Source: Candidatus Gastranaerophilales bacterium (GTDB taxonomy: Bacteria > Cyanobacteriota > Vampirovibrionia > Gastranaerophilales > Gastranaerophilaceae). From it: a stretch of DNA of 64,000 bases. The translations under genes and the position numbers were made by a program. Position 1 is the stretch's first letter. Each line of letters starts with the position of its first letter. Of this stretch, positions 34,810 to 43,890 are shown one piece after another. Where the stretch lies: the NCBI GenBank assembly GCA_947630045.1, contig CANRGC010000006.1, positions 41,245 through 105,244 on the forward strand. Reading direction: 5' to 3'. The notes under the pieces are model-generated. The model was not told the DNA's origin, made no database searches, and saw only the letters and a list, made by a program, of their open reading frames with translations.

Positions 34810-34886
34810 TTCTAACTCCTTTTAATTATTAATCAAGTATTAACTTCAAAAGACATGATAAGCGTATAAATAATAAATTGCAAGTT

Positions 34887-36740
34887 TTATTTTTCAATAT
34901 AGATTTCTTCCAAGTTATGTAAAACACCGCCAAGCGGAGTAGGGAATACGTTTTTAAACTTGTTTCTTATTGCAACTATATTTAAGGGGCTGTAAAGATA
35001 AATAATCGGATTGTTATACGCTATAATTTCCTGATATTGATTGTAAAGTTCGTGGCGTTTTTTGTCGTCAATTTCAATTGCAGCCCTGTCAAAGATTTCA
35101 TTTAATTCTTTTTCAAAAGGCAAGATTTTATCCGTGGTCTTGTCATCGTTTTCGCTTCTTTGGTTAAATAAATGCAATGCTCCGTCTGATTTCCAAACGT
35201 TATAACCCGAATGCGGTTCAAGAGGGTTACCTGTCAGTGCAATAATTATCGAGTCCCAGTCGAGGGTGTTTGAAAGTTTATTTACAAGCGAATTAAACTC
35301 AATCGGCTTAAAATTAACTTTTATGCCAAGATTTGCCAAATCTTCTTTTATGCTTACCCCCGTTGCCTCTCTTTGAGTGTTTCCCGCATTGGTTAAAAGC
35401 TCAAATTCGACACGGTTGTTATCTTCATCATATAAACAATTGTCTTTATAATGAAAACCGCCTTTTATTAAAAGTTCTCTTGCCTTGTTAAGGTCTTGTT
35501 TGTGACCTTTTGCAACTTTTTTGTTTAAGAAAATGGAAGGAATACCTTCTGCGGTGTAAAGCGGAGTGCCAATTCCCGACAACACGTTTAAAACAAGGTT
35601 ATCTCTGTCAATCGCCCAATCTATTGCGCTTCTGAAATAGAAATTGTTAAACCACTTCTGTTTAATCGGGTCAACATAATATTTCCCGTTTGTTTTATTT
35701 TTTCTTGTGTTCATATTAAAAACAATAAAACTCGTATTTGTCGTTGCGCCAAGGTTATAGAGAGTATAATCGGATTTTTTCTCAAGTTCTCTGTATTTTG
35801 GAACTAAGGCACCCGAGATTGTTGTTGTGTCTGTTTCTTTGGCTTCAAATTTTATAATATCGTTATTTAAATCGCCCACTATTAAAACCGTGTATGTATC
35901 AAGATAGGGGAGTTTTCTGTTATCTTCATCAATAACGTAATAGTTCGGATTTCTTTTATATACAAGCCTTTGGGCGGGAATATATTCCTGTAAAATAAAC
36001 GGTCCCGAAACAACAAGGTCTTTTAAATTAATATCGGTGGAATGAAAAGTTCTGAAATAATCTTTTCCTTTATCGGTTGCTTTTTTATAGACATGCATGG
36101 GCGCAATCGAAGCGGTAAGATTTCTTAAAAAGGGCGCAAAAGGCACGGGAGTTGTAAATTTTACCGTATATTTGTCCAGTTTTTCCACTTCGGGCAATTT
36201 CCCCGCAGCATACATGGAATCTCTTGTGCTTGTGTCTCCGTATCCGCCAAAAATTATTGTATTATAAGTAAAATAAACGTCATCAGATGTAATTTCTTTT
36301 CCGTCTGACCACTTAAGTCCTTTTCTTAATTTAACTATATAAGTTTTTTTATCGGGCAAAATTTCTAAGCTTTTTGCCAGTCTGGGGCGAATTTCGCCGG
36401 TATAGGGGTCTGTATAAAAAAGCCCGTCATACATAATTCCGGATAAGGTGGAAGATGTTGCGTCATTTGAGTTAAAAGGGTTAAAAGTTTTCGGACCTTC
36501 GCCTATTGTTGATGAAATCAGATTGCCGCCAAATTGCCCTTTTTCTCCTCTTGAAACAAGATAATCGGTTCCGTTTAAAGTTTTATTTACCGGCTCTTTT
36601 ACACTAAACCCGACAACATCAAGCGGGCGCAAATTTAAATTTGTGTAAACTTCGCTGTATCCTTTATCTTTTCTTATAAAAAGGGCTAATAAAAAAATAA
36701 TTCCGAAAATAATTGATAAGATATATAAAATTTTTTTCAT
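34887..36740 (-). CDS. peptide/oligopeptide ABC transporter substrate-binding protein
   Basis: SBP_bac_5-family binding protein for peptides or nickel, about 617 residues. N-terminal membrane anchor KKILYILSIIFGIIFLLALF lacks a lipobox cysteine, so it should stay membrane-anchored. The family region GEGPKTFNPFNSNDATSSTL and SDGKEITSDDVYFTYNTI are typical, with NTRKNKTNGK and NVFPTPLGG later. ATG 36740 chosen; an ATG 27 nt further upstream (36767) is possible. A -10-like TAAAAT with a 17-mer identical to the one upstream of prfB sits directly before it. No permease or ATPase genes are adjacent. Confidence 0.88.
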   Translation of the reverse strand: MKKILYILSIIFGIIFLLALFIRKDKGYSEVYTNLNLRPLDVVGFSVKEPVNKTLNGTDYLVSRGEKGQFGGNLISSTIGEGPKTFNPFNSNDATSSTLSGIMYDGLFYTDPYTGEIRPRLAKSLEILPDKKTYIVKLRKGLKWSDGKEITSDDVYFTYNTIIFGGYGDTSTRDSMYAAGKLPEVEKLDKYTVKFTTPVPFAPFLRNLTASIAPMHVYKKATDKGKDYFRTFHSTDINLKDLVVSGPFILQEYIPAQRLVYKRNPNYYVIDEDNRKLPYLDTYTVLIVGDLNNDIIKFEAKETDTTTISGALVPKYRELEKKSDYTLYNLGATTNTSFIVFNMNTRKNKTNGKYYVDPIKQKWFNNFYFRSAIDWAIDRDNLVLNVLSGIGTPLYTAEGIPSIFLNKKVAKGHKQDLNKARELLIKGGFHYKDNCLYDEDNNRVEFELLTNAGNTQREATGVSIKEDLANLGIKVNFKPIEFNSLVNKLSNTLDWDSIIIALTGNPLEPHSGYNVWKSDGALHLFNQRSENDDKTTDKILPFEKELNEIFDRAAIEIDDKKRHELYNQYQEIIAYNNPIIYLYSPLNIVAIRNKFKNVFPTPLGGVLHNLEEIYIEK

Positions 36741-36811
36741 AATTATTGATTTTAGCACAATTTTCATGATATAAAATGAATGGAAGGACTATTTTTTCAA
36801 AGGAAGACCAA

Positions 36812-37633
36812 ATGAAGGTTTTAGTAACCGGCGCCTCAGGACTTTTAGGTCAGGAATTGTGCCCCATGTTGGACGAAATAGGTGCTCAGTACTGGGCAAC
36901 CAACAGCAAAATTTTTGACATCACCAACACAAAAATGGTTAATGAAATTATCCAAAAAGTCAGTCTGGATTTGATTATTCATCTTGCGGCATACACGAAT
37001 GTTGATTTAGCGGAAACACACCCCAATGAAGCTTATAAGGTTAATCATATCGGAACAAAAAACATGGCAAAAATTGCCAAAAAGCTTGATGTTCCGATTG
37101 TTTACGTAAGCACTTCTTCCGTTTTTGACGGAGAAAAAAGAAGCCCGTATAAAATAACCGATAAAACCCACCCCATAAACGTTTATGGCGCTTCAAAACT
37201 TTTGGGCGAAGAAGAAATCAAAAAGTATACAAAGAAATATTACATAATAAGAACAAGCACCCTGTACGGAAAATACGGCAGCAATTATGTCGACGCTATG
37301 CTTACGTATTCTATGTTTAACAGCAATATTTCCGTTGTAAACGATCAGGTTTTAAGCCCGACTTGGACAAAAGATTTATGTAAAGAAATAATAAAAATTA
37401 TTGTAAACAAAAAGCCGTACGGAACATATCACATTGCCTCAAAGGGAAGTGCAAGCTGGCCCGAGATTACGGAACAAATCTTTAAAGTTAAAAAGAGAAA
37501 CATTTTTGTGACACCAATCGAAAAGACAGACTTTCCAAGACCGGCAAAACGTCCGAAATATGATGTTTTAGACAGCGAAAACCTTCTTCCTTCATGGGAA
37601 GAATCTTTAAAAGAATATCTTCTGACGAAATAA
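36812..37633 (+). CDS. rfbD: NAD(P)-dependent sugar epimerase/reductase, RfbD-like
   Basis: Extended short-chain dehydrogenase resembling dTDP-4-dehydrorhamnose reductase, 273 residues from ATG 36812, with a GGAAGA site 6 nt upstream. Nucleotide loop GASGLLGQE, DLIIHLAAYTNVDLAE, SSVFDG, and the catalytic Tyr-Lys pair in VYGASKLLGEEE. PTWTKDL and RPKYDVLDSENL near the end are typical of this family. No rfbA, B or C is in the window, so it may work on another nucleotide sugar. Confidence 0.88.
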   Translation: MKVLVTGASGLLGQELCPMLDEIGAQYWATNSKIFDITNTKMVNEIIQKVSLDLIIHLAAYTNVDLAETHPNEAYKVNHIGTKNMAKIAKKLDVPIVYVSTSSVFDGEKRSPYKITDKTHPINVYGASKLLGEEEIKKYTKKYYIIRTSTLYGKYGSNYVDAMLTYSMFNSNISVVNDQVLSPTWTKDLCKEIIKIIVNKKPYGTYHIASKGSASWPEITEQIFKVKKRNIFVTPIEKTDFPRPAKRPKYDVLDSENLLPSWEESLKEYLLTK

Positions 37634-37661
37634 CCGTTTTTAATGCGGTTATATTCAAAAC

Positions 37662-37690
37662 TTGCAAATTAAACTTATATAATATAAAAT
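37662..37690 (+). promoter_or_regulatory. promoter of the SLH-protein gene
   Basis: TTGCAA (37662-37667), a 17-nt spacer and TAAAAT (37685-37690), with the predicted start near 37697, 27 nt before ATG. Confidence 0.55.
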
Positions 37691-37723
37691 CATTACATCA
37701 CTAGCATAGAGAAAGAGAAAAAA

Positions 37724-38911
37724 ATGAGAAAGATTTTTATAAAACTTTTTGCATTAATAGCATTGACACTCGGCTCATTAACATTAAGCGCACAAGCCGC
37801 TACAAGCGAATTTCCGGACGTAGGTCCCGATTACTGGTCATATGATGCTATTATGTATTTTAAAGATAAAAATGTTTTGGTCGGTTATCCTGACGGATAT
37901 TACAGACCTGACCAAAAAGTTACCCGTGCCGAATTTGCAACAATTGTTACAAAGGCTCTCGGTTTAAGAGATTTAAGCGCAATTAAATTTACCCAATATA
38001 AAGATATAGATGAAAACCACTGGGCATATTACGATGTAATGCTCAGTTCATATTATAACCTTGTTCATGGCACCCCTGACGGTATGTTTTACCCGAACAA
38101 TAACATAACAAGGCTTGAAATAATCATGATTATTATGAAAGCGCTTTCAATTAAAGAAATCACCGAAGAAGAAGCAATTCAACAGTTATCCGTTTATAAA
38201 GACGCAGGTGACGTTCCTTATTGGGCTACTTTAACAACGGGTAAGGCTCAACAACTCGGTTTAATCGTGCTTTTGCCGGGGAAAGAAGACTATATTCTTC
38301 CTCACCAGTATGCAACAAGGGGTGAACTTGCCGTATGGTTATACGGAATGCTTCAAAGAGCTGCAATTCAACCCAGCAAAGATATTGAACCCGAACCGCC
38401 AAAAGGTCCCCGTAAAGCGGAAGGTTATATAATCAAAAATGTAATTTTTGATGACCACTATGCTATTATTCCTGCGGGAACGGAACTTCCTTTAGGCATT
38501 ATGGATTGCTGGTTTACAAGAACGGCAAAAGAAGGAACACCGATTTTAACAAGGGCTCTTACAAACTTTGTTTCCGAAGATGAAACCCTTTTAATTCCTG
38601 TGGGAAGTGAATTTACGGGCGTTATTGATAAAGTCGGCGTCGGAAGAACAATGATTAAAAATTCGGAAATCGTATATAGAACCGAAAACTTGATTGACTC
38701 GAACACAAGACAAGCCGTTGCACCGTTTAAAGCTGTCGGCAGATTAACTCCTCAAGTCAGAGAGTTTACTCATAATCCGTATTTACAAAAAATCGGCTTC
38801 AAAGGCTTTAAAGGTCACAACTATTACACCCATAAATCTCAACAGGCTAAATTTATCCTTCTTGAAGAAGTTAAAATTGACCTTGAAGACGATTTACACA
38901 TTGTTCAATAA
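37724..38911 (+). CDS. SLH-domain envelope protein
   Basis: 395 residues with a clear signal peptide (MRKIFIKLFALIALTLGSLT, cleavage near AQA|A). Three S-layer-homology repeats follow: FPDVGPDYWSYDAIMYFKDK (first, about 29-75), a second around 95-150 with the LVHGTPDGMFYPNNNITR motif, and a third around 160-215 (DVPYWATLTT). SLH repeats bind peptidoglycan-linked polymers. The C-terminal 180 residues are a beta-rich domain with LIPVGSEFTGVIDKV that has no OprB porin strands. It probably tethers the envelope layers. GAAAGAG at 37709-37715 is a fair ribosome site. Confidence 0.88.
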   Translation: MRKIFIKLFALIALTLGSLTLSAQAATSEFPDVGPDYWSYDAIMYFKDKNVLVGYPDGYYRPDQKVTRAEFATIVTKALGLRDLSAIKFTQYKDIDENHWAYYDVMLSSYYNLVHGTPDGMFYPNNNITRLEIIMIIMKALSIKEITEEEAIQQLSVYKDAGDVPYWATLTTGKAQQLGLIVLLPGKEDYILPHQYATRGELAVWLYGMLQRAAIQPSKDIEPEPPKGPRKAEGYIIKNVIFDDHYAIIPAGTELPLGIMDCWFTRTAKEGTPILTRALTNFVSEDETLLIPVGSEFTGVIDKVGVGRTMIKNSEIVYRTENLIDSNTRQAVAPFKAVGRLTPQVREFTHNPYLQKIGFKGFKGHNYYTHKSQQAKFILLEEVKIDLEDDLHIVQ

Positions 38912-38931
38912 AAAAATATGTTAATAAAAAT

Positions 38932-38964
38932 AAAAGCTCCAAGTTCACATTGGGGCTTTTATTT
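38932..38964 (+). terminator. terminator of the SLH-protein gene
   Basis: AAAAGCTCCAA (38932-38942) pairs with TTGGGGCTTTT (38950-38960; one G-T pair), followed by ATTTTG. The loop contains TTCACA, which is also the -35 of radA. Confidence 0.8.
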
Positions 38965-38972
38965 TGTATAAT
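38944..38972 (+). promoter_or_regulatory. radA promoter, probably leaderless
   Basis: TTCACA (38944-38949), a 17-nt spacer and TATAAT (38967-38972), then exactly 6 nt to ATG at 38979. The -35 lies in the loop of the preceding terminator. Confidence 0.65.
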
Positions 38973-38978
38973 AGAGCC

Positions 38979-40370
38979 ATGGCAAAATTTAAATCAAAAT
39001 GGATATGTCAAAATTGCGGGTATGAAAGTTTTTCATATCTGGGGAAATGTCCTGACTGCGGAAGGTTTTCCACTTTTATAGAAGAAGTTGTTCAGGAAAA
39101 AGTTGAAGTTAAAGCAAAAAATTCTTCCATGAATATTCAAACTTCCGCCTCTTTTAACTATACAAAAATAAAAGATGTAAAAGTTGATAAAACAATCAGA
39201 ATTTCAAGCGGAATGGAAGAGTTTGACAGAGTTTTGGGCGGCGGTTTTGTTGAAGGTTCGCTCTGTCTTTTGGCGGGTGATCCGGGAATTGGGAAATCAA
39301 CCTTAACTTTACAAACGGCAAAAAACATTTCTTCTCAAAATAAAAAAATATTGTATATTTGCGCCGAAGAATCGACTTCTCAAGTTAAACTCAGGGCGGA
39401 AAGGCTTAATGCAGACTGTGATAACCTTTATGTTACCCAACAAAATTGTCTTGAAGAAATTATAAAACAAATTGAAGAATTAAAGCCTGATTTTCTTGTT
39501 GTTGACAGTATTCAATCCGTATTCAGCGCCGCAATTTTAAGTTCCACAGGTTCAATCAGCCAAATCAGAGAATGCACAAACATTTTAATGCGCATTGCAA
39601 AACAATTTAATATTACAACCGTTATAATCGGTCATGTCACAAAAGAAGGAAATATCGCCGGACCCAAAGTTTTAGAACACATGGTTGATTGTGTTTTGAA
39701 TTTTGAAGGAGAGAAGTATAAAACGACAAGAATTTTAAGGGGAATAAAAAATCGTTTCGGCGCCGTGTCTGAAGTCGGAGTCTTTAATATGGAAGATTCC
39801 GGACTTATTGAAATTAAAAATCCTTCGGAACTTTTTTTATCGGACAGAGAAACCGTTTCCACATCAGGAAGCGCAATTATCCCCGCACTTGAAGGCACAA
39901 GGTGTTTGTTGCTTGAAGTTCAGGCGCTGACGGGTTCATCTCCTTACCCTAATCCGAGGCGTGTTGCAAGGGGGGTTGAATATGACAGATTGCTGCAAAT
40001 TTTGGCGGTTTTAGAAAAAAGAGTGGGGCTGAACCTTTCAAAACAAGATGTTTATTTAAATGTAATCGGCGGGATAGACATTATTGAACCTGCCGCTGAC
40101 CTTGGCATAGCTCTCGCCGTTTTAACTTCCGCAAGGGACGCTCACATAAACCAACAAACCGTCTGCATAGGCGAAATTGGCTTAAACGGGGAAATTCGTT
40201 CCGTCGATAATCTTGAAGCAAGGCTTAAAGAGGCGCAGAAACTCGGCTTTAAAAGAGCGCTCATTCCAAAAATTAACAATAAAACCACCCGAGAAAGAAT
40301 TTCAAAAATAAATATTGAAATTATAGAAATCTCAAAAATTACAGACGCAATTAAAGGCGCTATTTGTTAA
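38979..40370 (+). CDS. radA: DNA repair protein RadA (Sms)
   Basis: Hexameric helicase-like ATPase for recombination-intermediate processing. 463 residues from ATG 38979: a zinc finger CQNCGYESFSYLGKCPDCG, Walker A GDPGIGKSTL (about 100-109), the signature KNRFGAVSEVGVF, and a C-terminal Lon-protease-like domain (ISGID-type GGIDIIEPAADLGIALA). The frame opens five codons earlier at a TTG but the ATG is favoured. Its stop overlaps the end of the convergent 40367 gene by 4 nt. Confidence 0.96.
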   Translation: MAKFKSKWICQNCGYESFSYLGKCPDCGRFSTFIEEVVQEKVEVKAKNSSMNIQTSASFNYTKIKDVKVDKTIRISSGMEEFDRVLGGGFVEGSLCLLAGDPGIGKSTLTLQTAKNISSQNKKILYICAEESTSQVKLRAERLNADCDNLYVTQQNCLEEIIKQIEELKPDFLVVDSIQSVFSAAILSSTGSISQIRECTNILMRIAKQFNITTVIIGHVTKEGNIAGPKVLEHMVDCVLNFEGEKYKTTRILRGIKNRFGAVSEVGVFNMEDSGLIEIKNPSELFLSDRETVSTSGSAIIPALEGTRCLLLEVQALTGSSPYPNPRRVARGVEYDRLLQILAVLEKRVGLNLSKQDVYLNVIGGIDIIEPAADLGIALAVLTSARDAHINQQTVCIGEIGLNGEIRSVDNLEARLKEAQKLGFKRALIPKINNKTTRERISKINIEIIEISKITDAIKGAIC

Positions 40371-41158
40371 TCAATTTCAAATTTTGCTTCGGGACAAACT
40401 CTTAACAAATCTTCTCCGAGTCGCTTTTTATTTACGTTAGAACAATCCGCCACATTGCTTTTTTTAATTGAAAAACTTTTTTTAATGACATAATCTTTGT
40501 CAAAATTTTCGGATGATTTTCCTTCTTCTTCATACGTCTTTATATGTTCTTTTAAAAAGCTTATCAACTCGTCAAAATCTTTTTCGTCATAAATTTTCTT
40601 AAATCTTGAAATTGCGCCGCTAATACCGTCCGCAAAGCCAAGCCATGGGTCAATAACGATATCTTTTTTTGAATGTTTGTTCATATTTGTTAAGATAAAT
40701 GCGTGGTCTGCCTCTTTATTGTATGCTGTGATATATTTTCCCGTATTTTTGTCCAGAACTACGGCTTTGAAATTAAGATGACATAAATCAGTGTCATAAA
40801 AACCGTTTGCATACATATGGGCAAGCGCAAGCTCTGCGTTTTCCTGACAGTTACCCTTTTTTATTCTTTTTAAAGTGCTAAAAATTTTCTGGTTCGGGTT
40901 TGAATAAAGATGTCCTATTGCCGCAAAATATTCTCTTGCCCTTTGAATTTCTTTGTGAACACCGTTAAGCGTTGCTCTTGATTTTTCAGCATTAGGAGAG
41001 TTTTCTTTTGCCGATAAATAAAAATCTCCGCCATATGTTGCCGAAAAAAGCGGAAAATTATGTTTTATTTGTCTTGTTATTTTATCTGCGTCCCTTATTT
41101 CTTTTGATTTCGCACCAAAATTAACGGGGGAAGTTATATTAATCTGAGCTAATTTCAT
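40367..41158 (-). CDS. putative Cys-His-Asp (transglutaminase/papain-like) protein
   Basis: 263 residues, no signal peptide. Residues 101-176 carry three motifs in the order and spacing of transglutaminase/papain-fold enzymes: Cys104 in GNCQENAELALAHM, His152 in EADHAFILTN and Asp170 in IVIDPWLGF. This order and the DPW end are common in cysteine proteases, deamidases and effectors such as OspI; no specific family can be assigned. The N-terminus (MKLAQINITSPVNFGAKSK) is polar. ATG has AGAAGG 3 nt upstream. The catalytic role is inference from three motifs. Confidence 0.6.
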   Translation of the reverse strand: MKLAQINITSPVNFGAKSKEIRDADKITRQIKHNFPLFSATYGGDFYLSAKENSPNAEKSRATLNGVHKEIQRAREYFAAIGHLYSNPNQKIFSTLKRIKKGNCQENAELALAHMYANGFYDTDLCHLNFKAVVLDKNTGKYITAYNKEADHAFILTNMNKHSKKDIVIDPWLGFADGISGAISRFKKIYDEKDFDELISFLKEHIKTYEEEGKSSENFDKDYVIKKSFSIKKSNVADCSNVNKKRLGEDLLRVCPEAKFEID

Positions 41159-41318
41159 ACCTTCTTAAAACTCAAAAAAGCTAAAATTTGCCTTATATAA
41201 AAATTTTAATAAAGCCTAAACACAAATTGTCAGCCAAAATGAAAAATTTTCTATTTTCGTTAAGTTCTATTAATATATTTGAAATGTTGTGAAATTTTAA
41301 GCATAATTATATAAGTGC

Positions 41319-41347
41319 TTTACTTAAAAGCAATTTTTAAATATAGT
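41319..41347 (+). promoter_or_regulatory. ftsZ promoter
   Basis: TTTACT (41319-41324), a 17-nt spacer and TATAGT (41342-41347); the leader before TTG 41380 is about 27 nt. Confidence 0.6.
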
Positions 41348-41379
41348 ATTATTAAGAATCGAAAAGAGGACTTAGAAAA

Positions 41380-42564
41380 TTGGAAAAGTTTAGACTAGAC
41401 AGTTTCGGAAGAAAATCAAACGAATTTGACAGATATCAAAATCAGGCAAATATCAAGGTAGTCGGCGTTGGCGGCGGCGGCGGAAATGCCGTTAACAGAA
41501 TGATAGCTTCAGGGCTTTCGGGCGTTGAATTTTGGGCTATGAACACTGACGCTCAAGTTCTTGAGATGTCTGCAGCTCCCAAGAAAATTCAACTCGGTGC
41601 AAAATTAACCGCAGGGCTTGGCGCAGGCGGTGATCCTACCGTTGGTGAAAAAGCCGCAGAAGAATCAAGAGAAGACTTACTCGTTGCGCTTGACGGCTCT
41701 GATATGGTGTTTGTTACTGCCGGCATGGGCGGCGGTACGGGAACGGGCGCTGCACCTGTTGTTGCAAAAATTGCAAAAGAGCTTGGAGCTCTCACAATCG
41801 GTGTAGTTACAAAGCCTTTCGGTTTTGAAGGCAAAAAACGTATGAGCCAAGCAATTGCCGGCTTAGATAAATTAAAAGAAAGCGTAGACGCCCTTATTGT
41901 TATTCCTAACGACAAGCTGATTGAAGTCGTTGAAAGAAGAACCACAATGAGAGATGCATTCCTTGTTGTCGATGAAGTTCTTTTAAGAGGCGTTCAGGGC
42001 ATTTCTGATATTATCGTTATCCCCGGTCTTATAAATGTTGACTTTGCCGATGTAAGAACCGTTATGCAGGCTTCAGGTTCAGCATTAATGGGTATCGGTA
42101 AGGCTTCCGGCGAAGGCAGAGCTATGGAAGCTGCAAAACTTGCAATTAATTCAAAACTTCTTGAAACTTCAATCAATGGTGCTACGGGCATAATCATGAA
42201 TGTTTCGGGCGGACCTGATATGACACTTCATGAAGTTAATGAAGCTGCAAGCGTTATTCACGATGCTGTTTCCGATAATGCCGAAGTTATTTTTGGTTCG
42301 GTTATTGATGACAGAATTCAAGGCGAAATTCAAATTACCGTCATTGCTACGGGCTTCCAGCTCAAAGGAAATGAACCGCCAAAAGCTCAAGAAAAGAAAA
42401 TCAGCGCTGCGGATATTTTCTCGGGCGGGTTGTCATTCGCTGATATGACACCAAAACAAACTTCACAACCTCAACAATCTGCTTTCCAAACTCCAAACAG
42501 ACCTAACGAAGGCGGAAATGGCGGGTTATTAGACATTCCGGAATTTTTAAATCCCAAACGCTAA
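41380..42564 (+). CDS. ftsZ: cell division protein FtsZ
   Basis: Tubulin-like GTPase that forms the division ring. 394 residues starting with TTG at 41380, preceded by AGAGGA (41365-41370). [17 protein letters not shown], the tubulin signature [15 protein letters not shown] (about 113-127), the T7 region and synergy helix are present. The C-terminal linker is Gln/Pro-rich and the tail ends [12 protein letters not shown], matching the conserved FtsA/ZipA-binding peptide. It stands alone with its own promoter and terminator; no ftsA or ftsQ is adjacent. Confidence 0.97.
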   Translation: MEKFRLDSFGRKSNEFDRYQNQANIKVVGVGGGGGNAVNRMIASGLSGVEFWAMNTDAQVLEMSAAPKKIQLGAKLTAGLGAGGDPTVGEKAAEESREDLLVALDGSDMVFVTAGMGGGTGTGAAPVVAKIAKELGALTIGVVTKPFGFEGKKRMSQAIAGLDKLKESVDALIVIPNDKLIEVVERRTTMRDAFLVVDEVLLRGVQGISDIIVIPGLINVDFADVRTVMQASGSALMGIGKASGEGRAMEAAKLAINSKLLETSINGATGIIMNVSGGPDMTLHEVNEAASVIHDAVSDNAEVIFGSVIDDRIQGEIQITVIATGFQLKGNEPPKAQEKKISAADIFSGGLSFADMTPKQTSQPQQSAFQTPNRPNEGGNGGLLDIPEFLNPKR

Positions 42565-42582
42565 AAATTTCAATAATAATAT

Positions 42583-42614
42583 AAAATGCTTCCTTAAATT
42601 TAAGGAAGCATTTT
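42583..42614. terminator. terminator of ftsZ, also facing spmB
   Basis: Perfect self-complementary 32-bp region, stem AAAATGCTTCCTTA with TAAGGAAGCATTTT around a short AATT centre. Convergent genes use it in both directions. Confidence 0.9.
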
Positions 42615-42628
42615 ATAAACCCTTTCAT

Positions 42629-43162
42629 TTATGTAAAAAAGTATCTGCAAACAAAAATAGCGGCAAAAATTCCGAACAAGTCAGCCAACAGCCCGACTAT
42701 CAGCGCATATTTTATTTTCTTTATTCCGATTGCGCCGAAATATACCGCAAGCACATAAAATGTTGTTTCCGAACTTCCGGTTATTACCGCCGATAATTTT
42801 GCCGCATACGAGTCGGCGCCTGTTGAATTTACAATGTCGGAGAAAATTCCCAAAGTGGCACTCCCCGAAAGTGAGCGTGTCAGCATAAGCGGAAGGGTTT
42901 CTGCCGGCACTTTTATATGAGCCAAAATTCCGAAAAGTTTTTCCGAAAGAAGCTCTATTGCGCCCGAAGCCCTGAACATGGATACGGAAACGATAATTGC
43001 AACCAAATAAGGTAAAATTTTTATTGAAACAAAAAGCCCGTTTTTTGCCCCTTCAACAAAGGTTTCGTAACAGGGAACTTTTTTTATTACTCCATAAATA
43101 ATTATAAAACTTATAATAACAGGCAAAATCCAGATTGAAAGCAAACTTAAAAATTCTCTCAC
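42629..43162 (-). CDS. spmB: nucleoside-recognition-domain membrane protein SpmB-like
   Basis: 177 residues from GTG 43162, which overlaps the spmA stop (GTGA); a TTG six codons earlier is an alternative. Membrane protein with the gate-like pattern ALARSLSG-type LMLTRSLSGSATLGI, TGSSETTFYVLAVYFGAIGIKK and a Phe-rich tail. Known from Bacillus as spore maturation protein B, where it helps dehydrate the core, but it is found also in non-sporulating bacteria where its function is unclear. Paired with spmA upstream. Confidence 0.85.
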   Translation of the reverse strand: MREFLSLLSIWILPVIISFIIIYGVIKKVPCYETFVEGAKNGLFVSIKILPYLVAIIVSVSMFRASGAIELLSEKLFGILAHIKVPAETLPLMLTRSLSGSATLGIFSDIVNSTGADSYAAKLSAVITGSSETTFYVLAVYFGAIGIKKIKYALIVGLLADLFGIFAAIFVCRYFFT

Positions 43163-43749
43163 TTTGCCCTCTCTTTCCAAAATTTTGCAAAAATCTTAGA
43201 TGTAAAAATTGCAAAAATAAAGGCGGACAATGTTACTATAAAAGTCGGAATAATTATTTCCGTCGGGTTTTTGGCTCCGCTTACAACCAAAATTCCAAGA
43301 ACCGCAGCCGGCACAAGTTGAAAACCCGCAGTGTTCATCGCTAAAAACATACACATTGAATTTGTTGCGGTGTCGTTATTTTCTTTACTTTCTTTTTTCA
43401 AGTCTTTCATGGCGTTAATTCCGAAAGGCGTTGCCGCATTTGTCAGCCCGAGTGCATTAGCGGAAATATTAAGCGCAATATTTGAAAACGCAGACGAATT
43501 TTTTGGAAGCTCATTAAATATTAATCTTAAAAAGGGGGAAATTAATTTTGAAAAAAGAAAAATTAACCCCGATTTTTCGGCAATTTTAACAACTCCAAGC
43601 CAAAAGCCCATAATTCCTATAAGCCCGATTGCAACCTGAACCGCAAGCGCAGAGGATGTAAAAATTGAGTTAACAACCTCTTGAAGCCTTCCTGTATAAG
43701 CCCCTATTATAACTGATGATAAAATTAAAAAGGCAAAAATATAATTCAT
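43159..43749 (-). CDS. spmA: nucleoside-recognition-domain membrane protein SpmA-like
   Basis: 196 residues, four or five membrane spans. Features of the gate domain: GFWLGVVKIAEKSGL, ALNISANALGLTNAATPFGI and FLAMNTAGFQLVPA. ATG 43749. Overlaps spmB by 4 nt, the same arrangement as in Bacillus. In a KDO-producing organism, sporulation is unlikely, so the pair probably has another membrane function. Confidence 0.87.
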   Translation of the reverse strand: MNYIFAFLILSSVIIGAYTGRLQEVVNSIFTSSALAVQVAIGLIGIMGFWLGVVKIAEKSGLIFLFSKLISPFLRLIFNELPKNSSAFSNIALNISANALGLTNAATPFGINAMKDLKKESKENNDTATNSMCMFLAMNTAGFQLVPAAVLGILVVSGAKNPTEIIIPTFIVTLSAFIFAIFTSKIFAKFWKERAK

Positions 43750-43890
43750 CTTACTTTTGATTTTATTCTAAAAAACATTAATATATTTATTGTGAGCTAA
43801 AAATCGGTCGTTTATATGAATTAATTTAGCGATAATTGCCCTATACTTTGAAAGTAGGGGAACTGTCGCCGCTTTCAAAAGGGATATAAA

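Noticed and set aside
38912..38940. TTAATAAA-like match to the 38-bp element after the SLH gene
   Set aside because: Block spacing differs by two bases and it lies within a terminator, so it is probably chance.
41389..42197. Minus-strand frames inside ftsZ
   Set aside because: Shadow frames created by codon bias of ftsZ.
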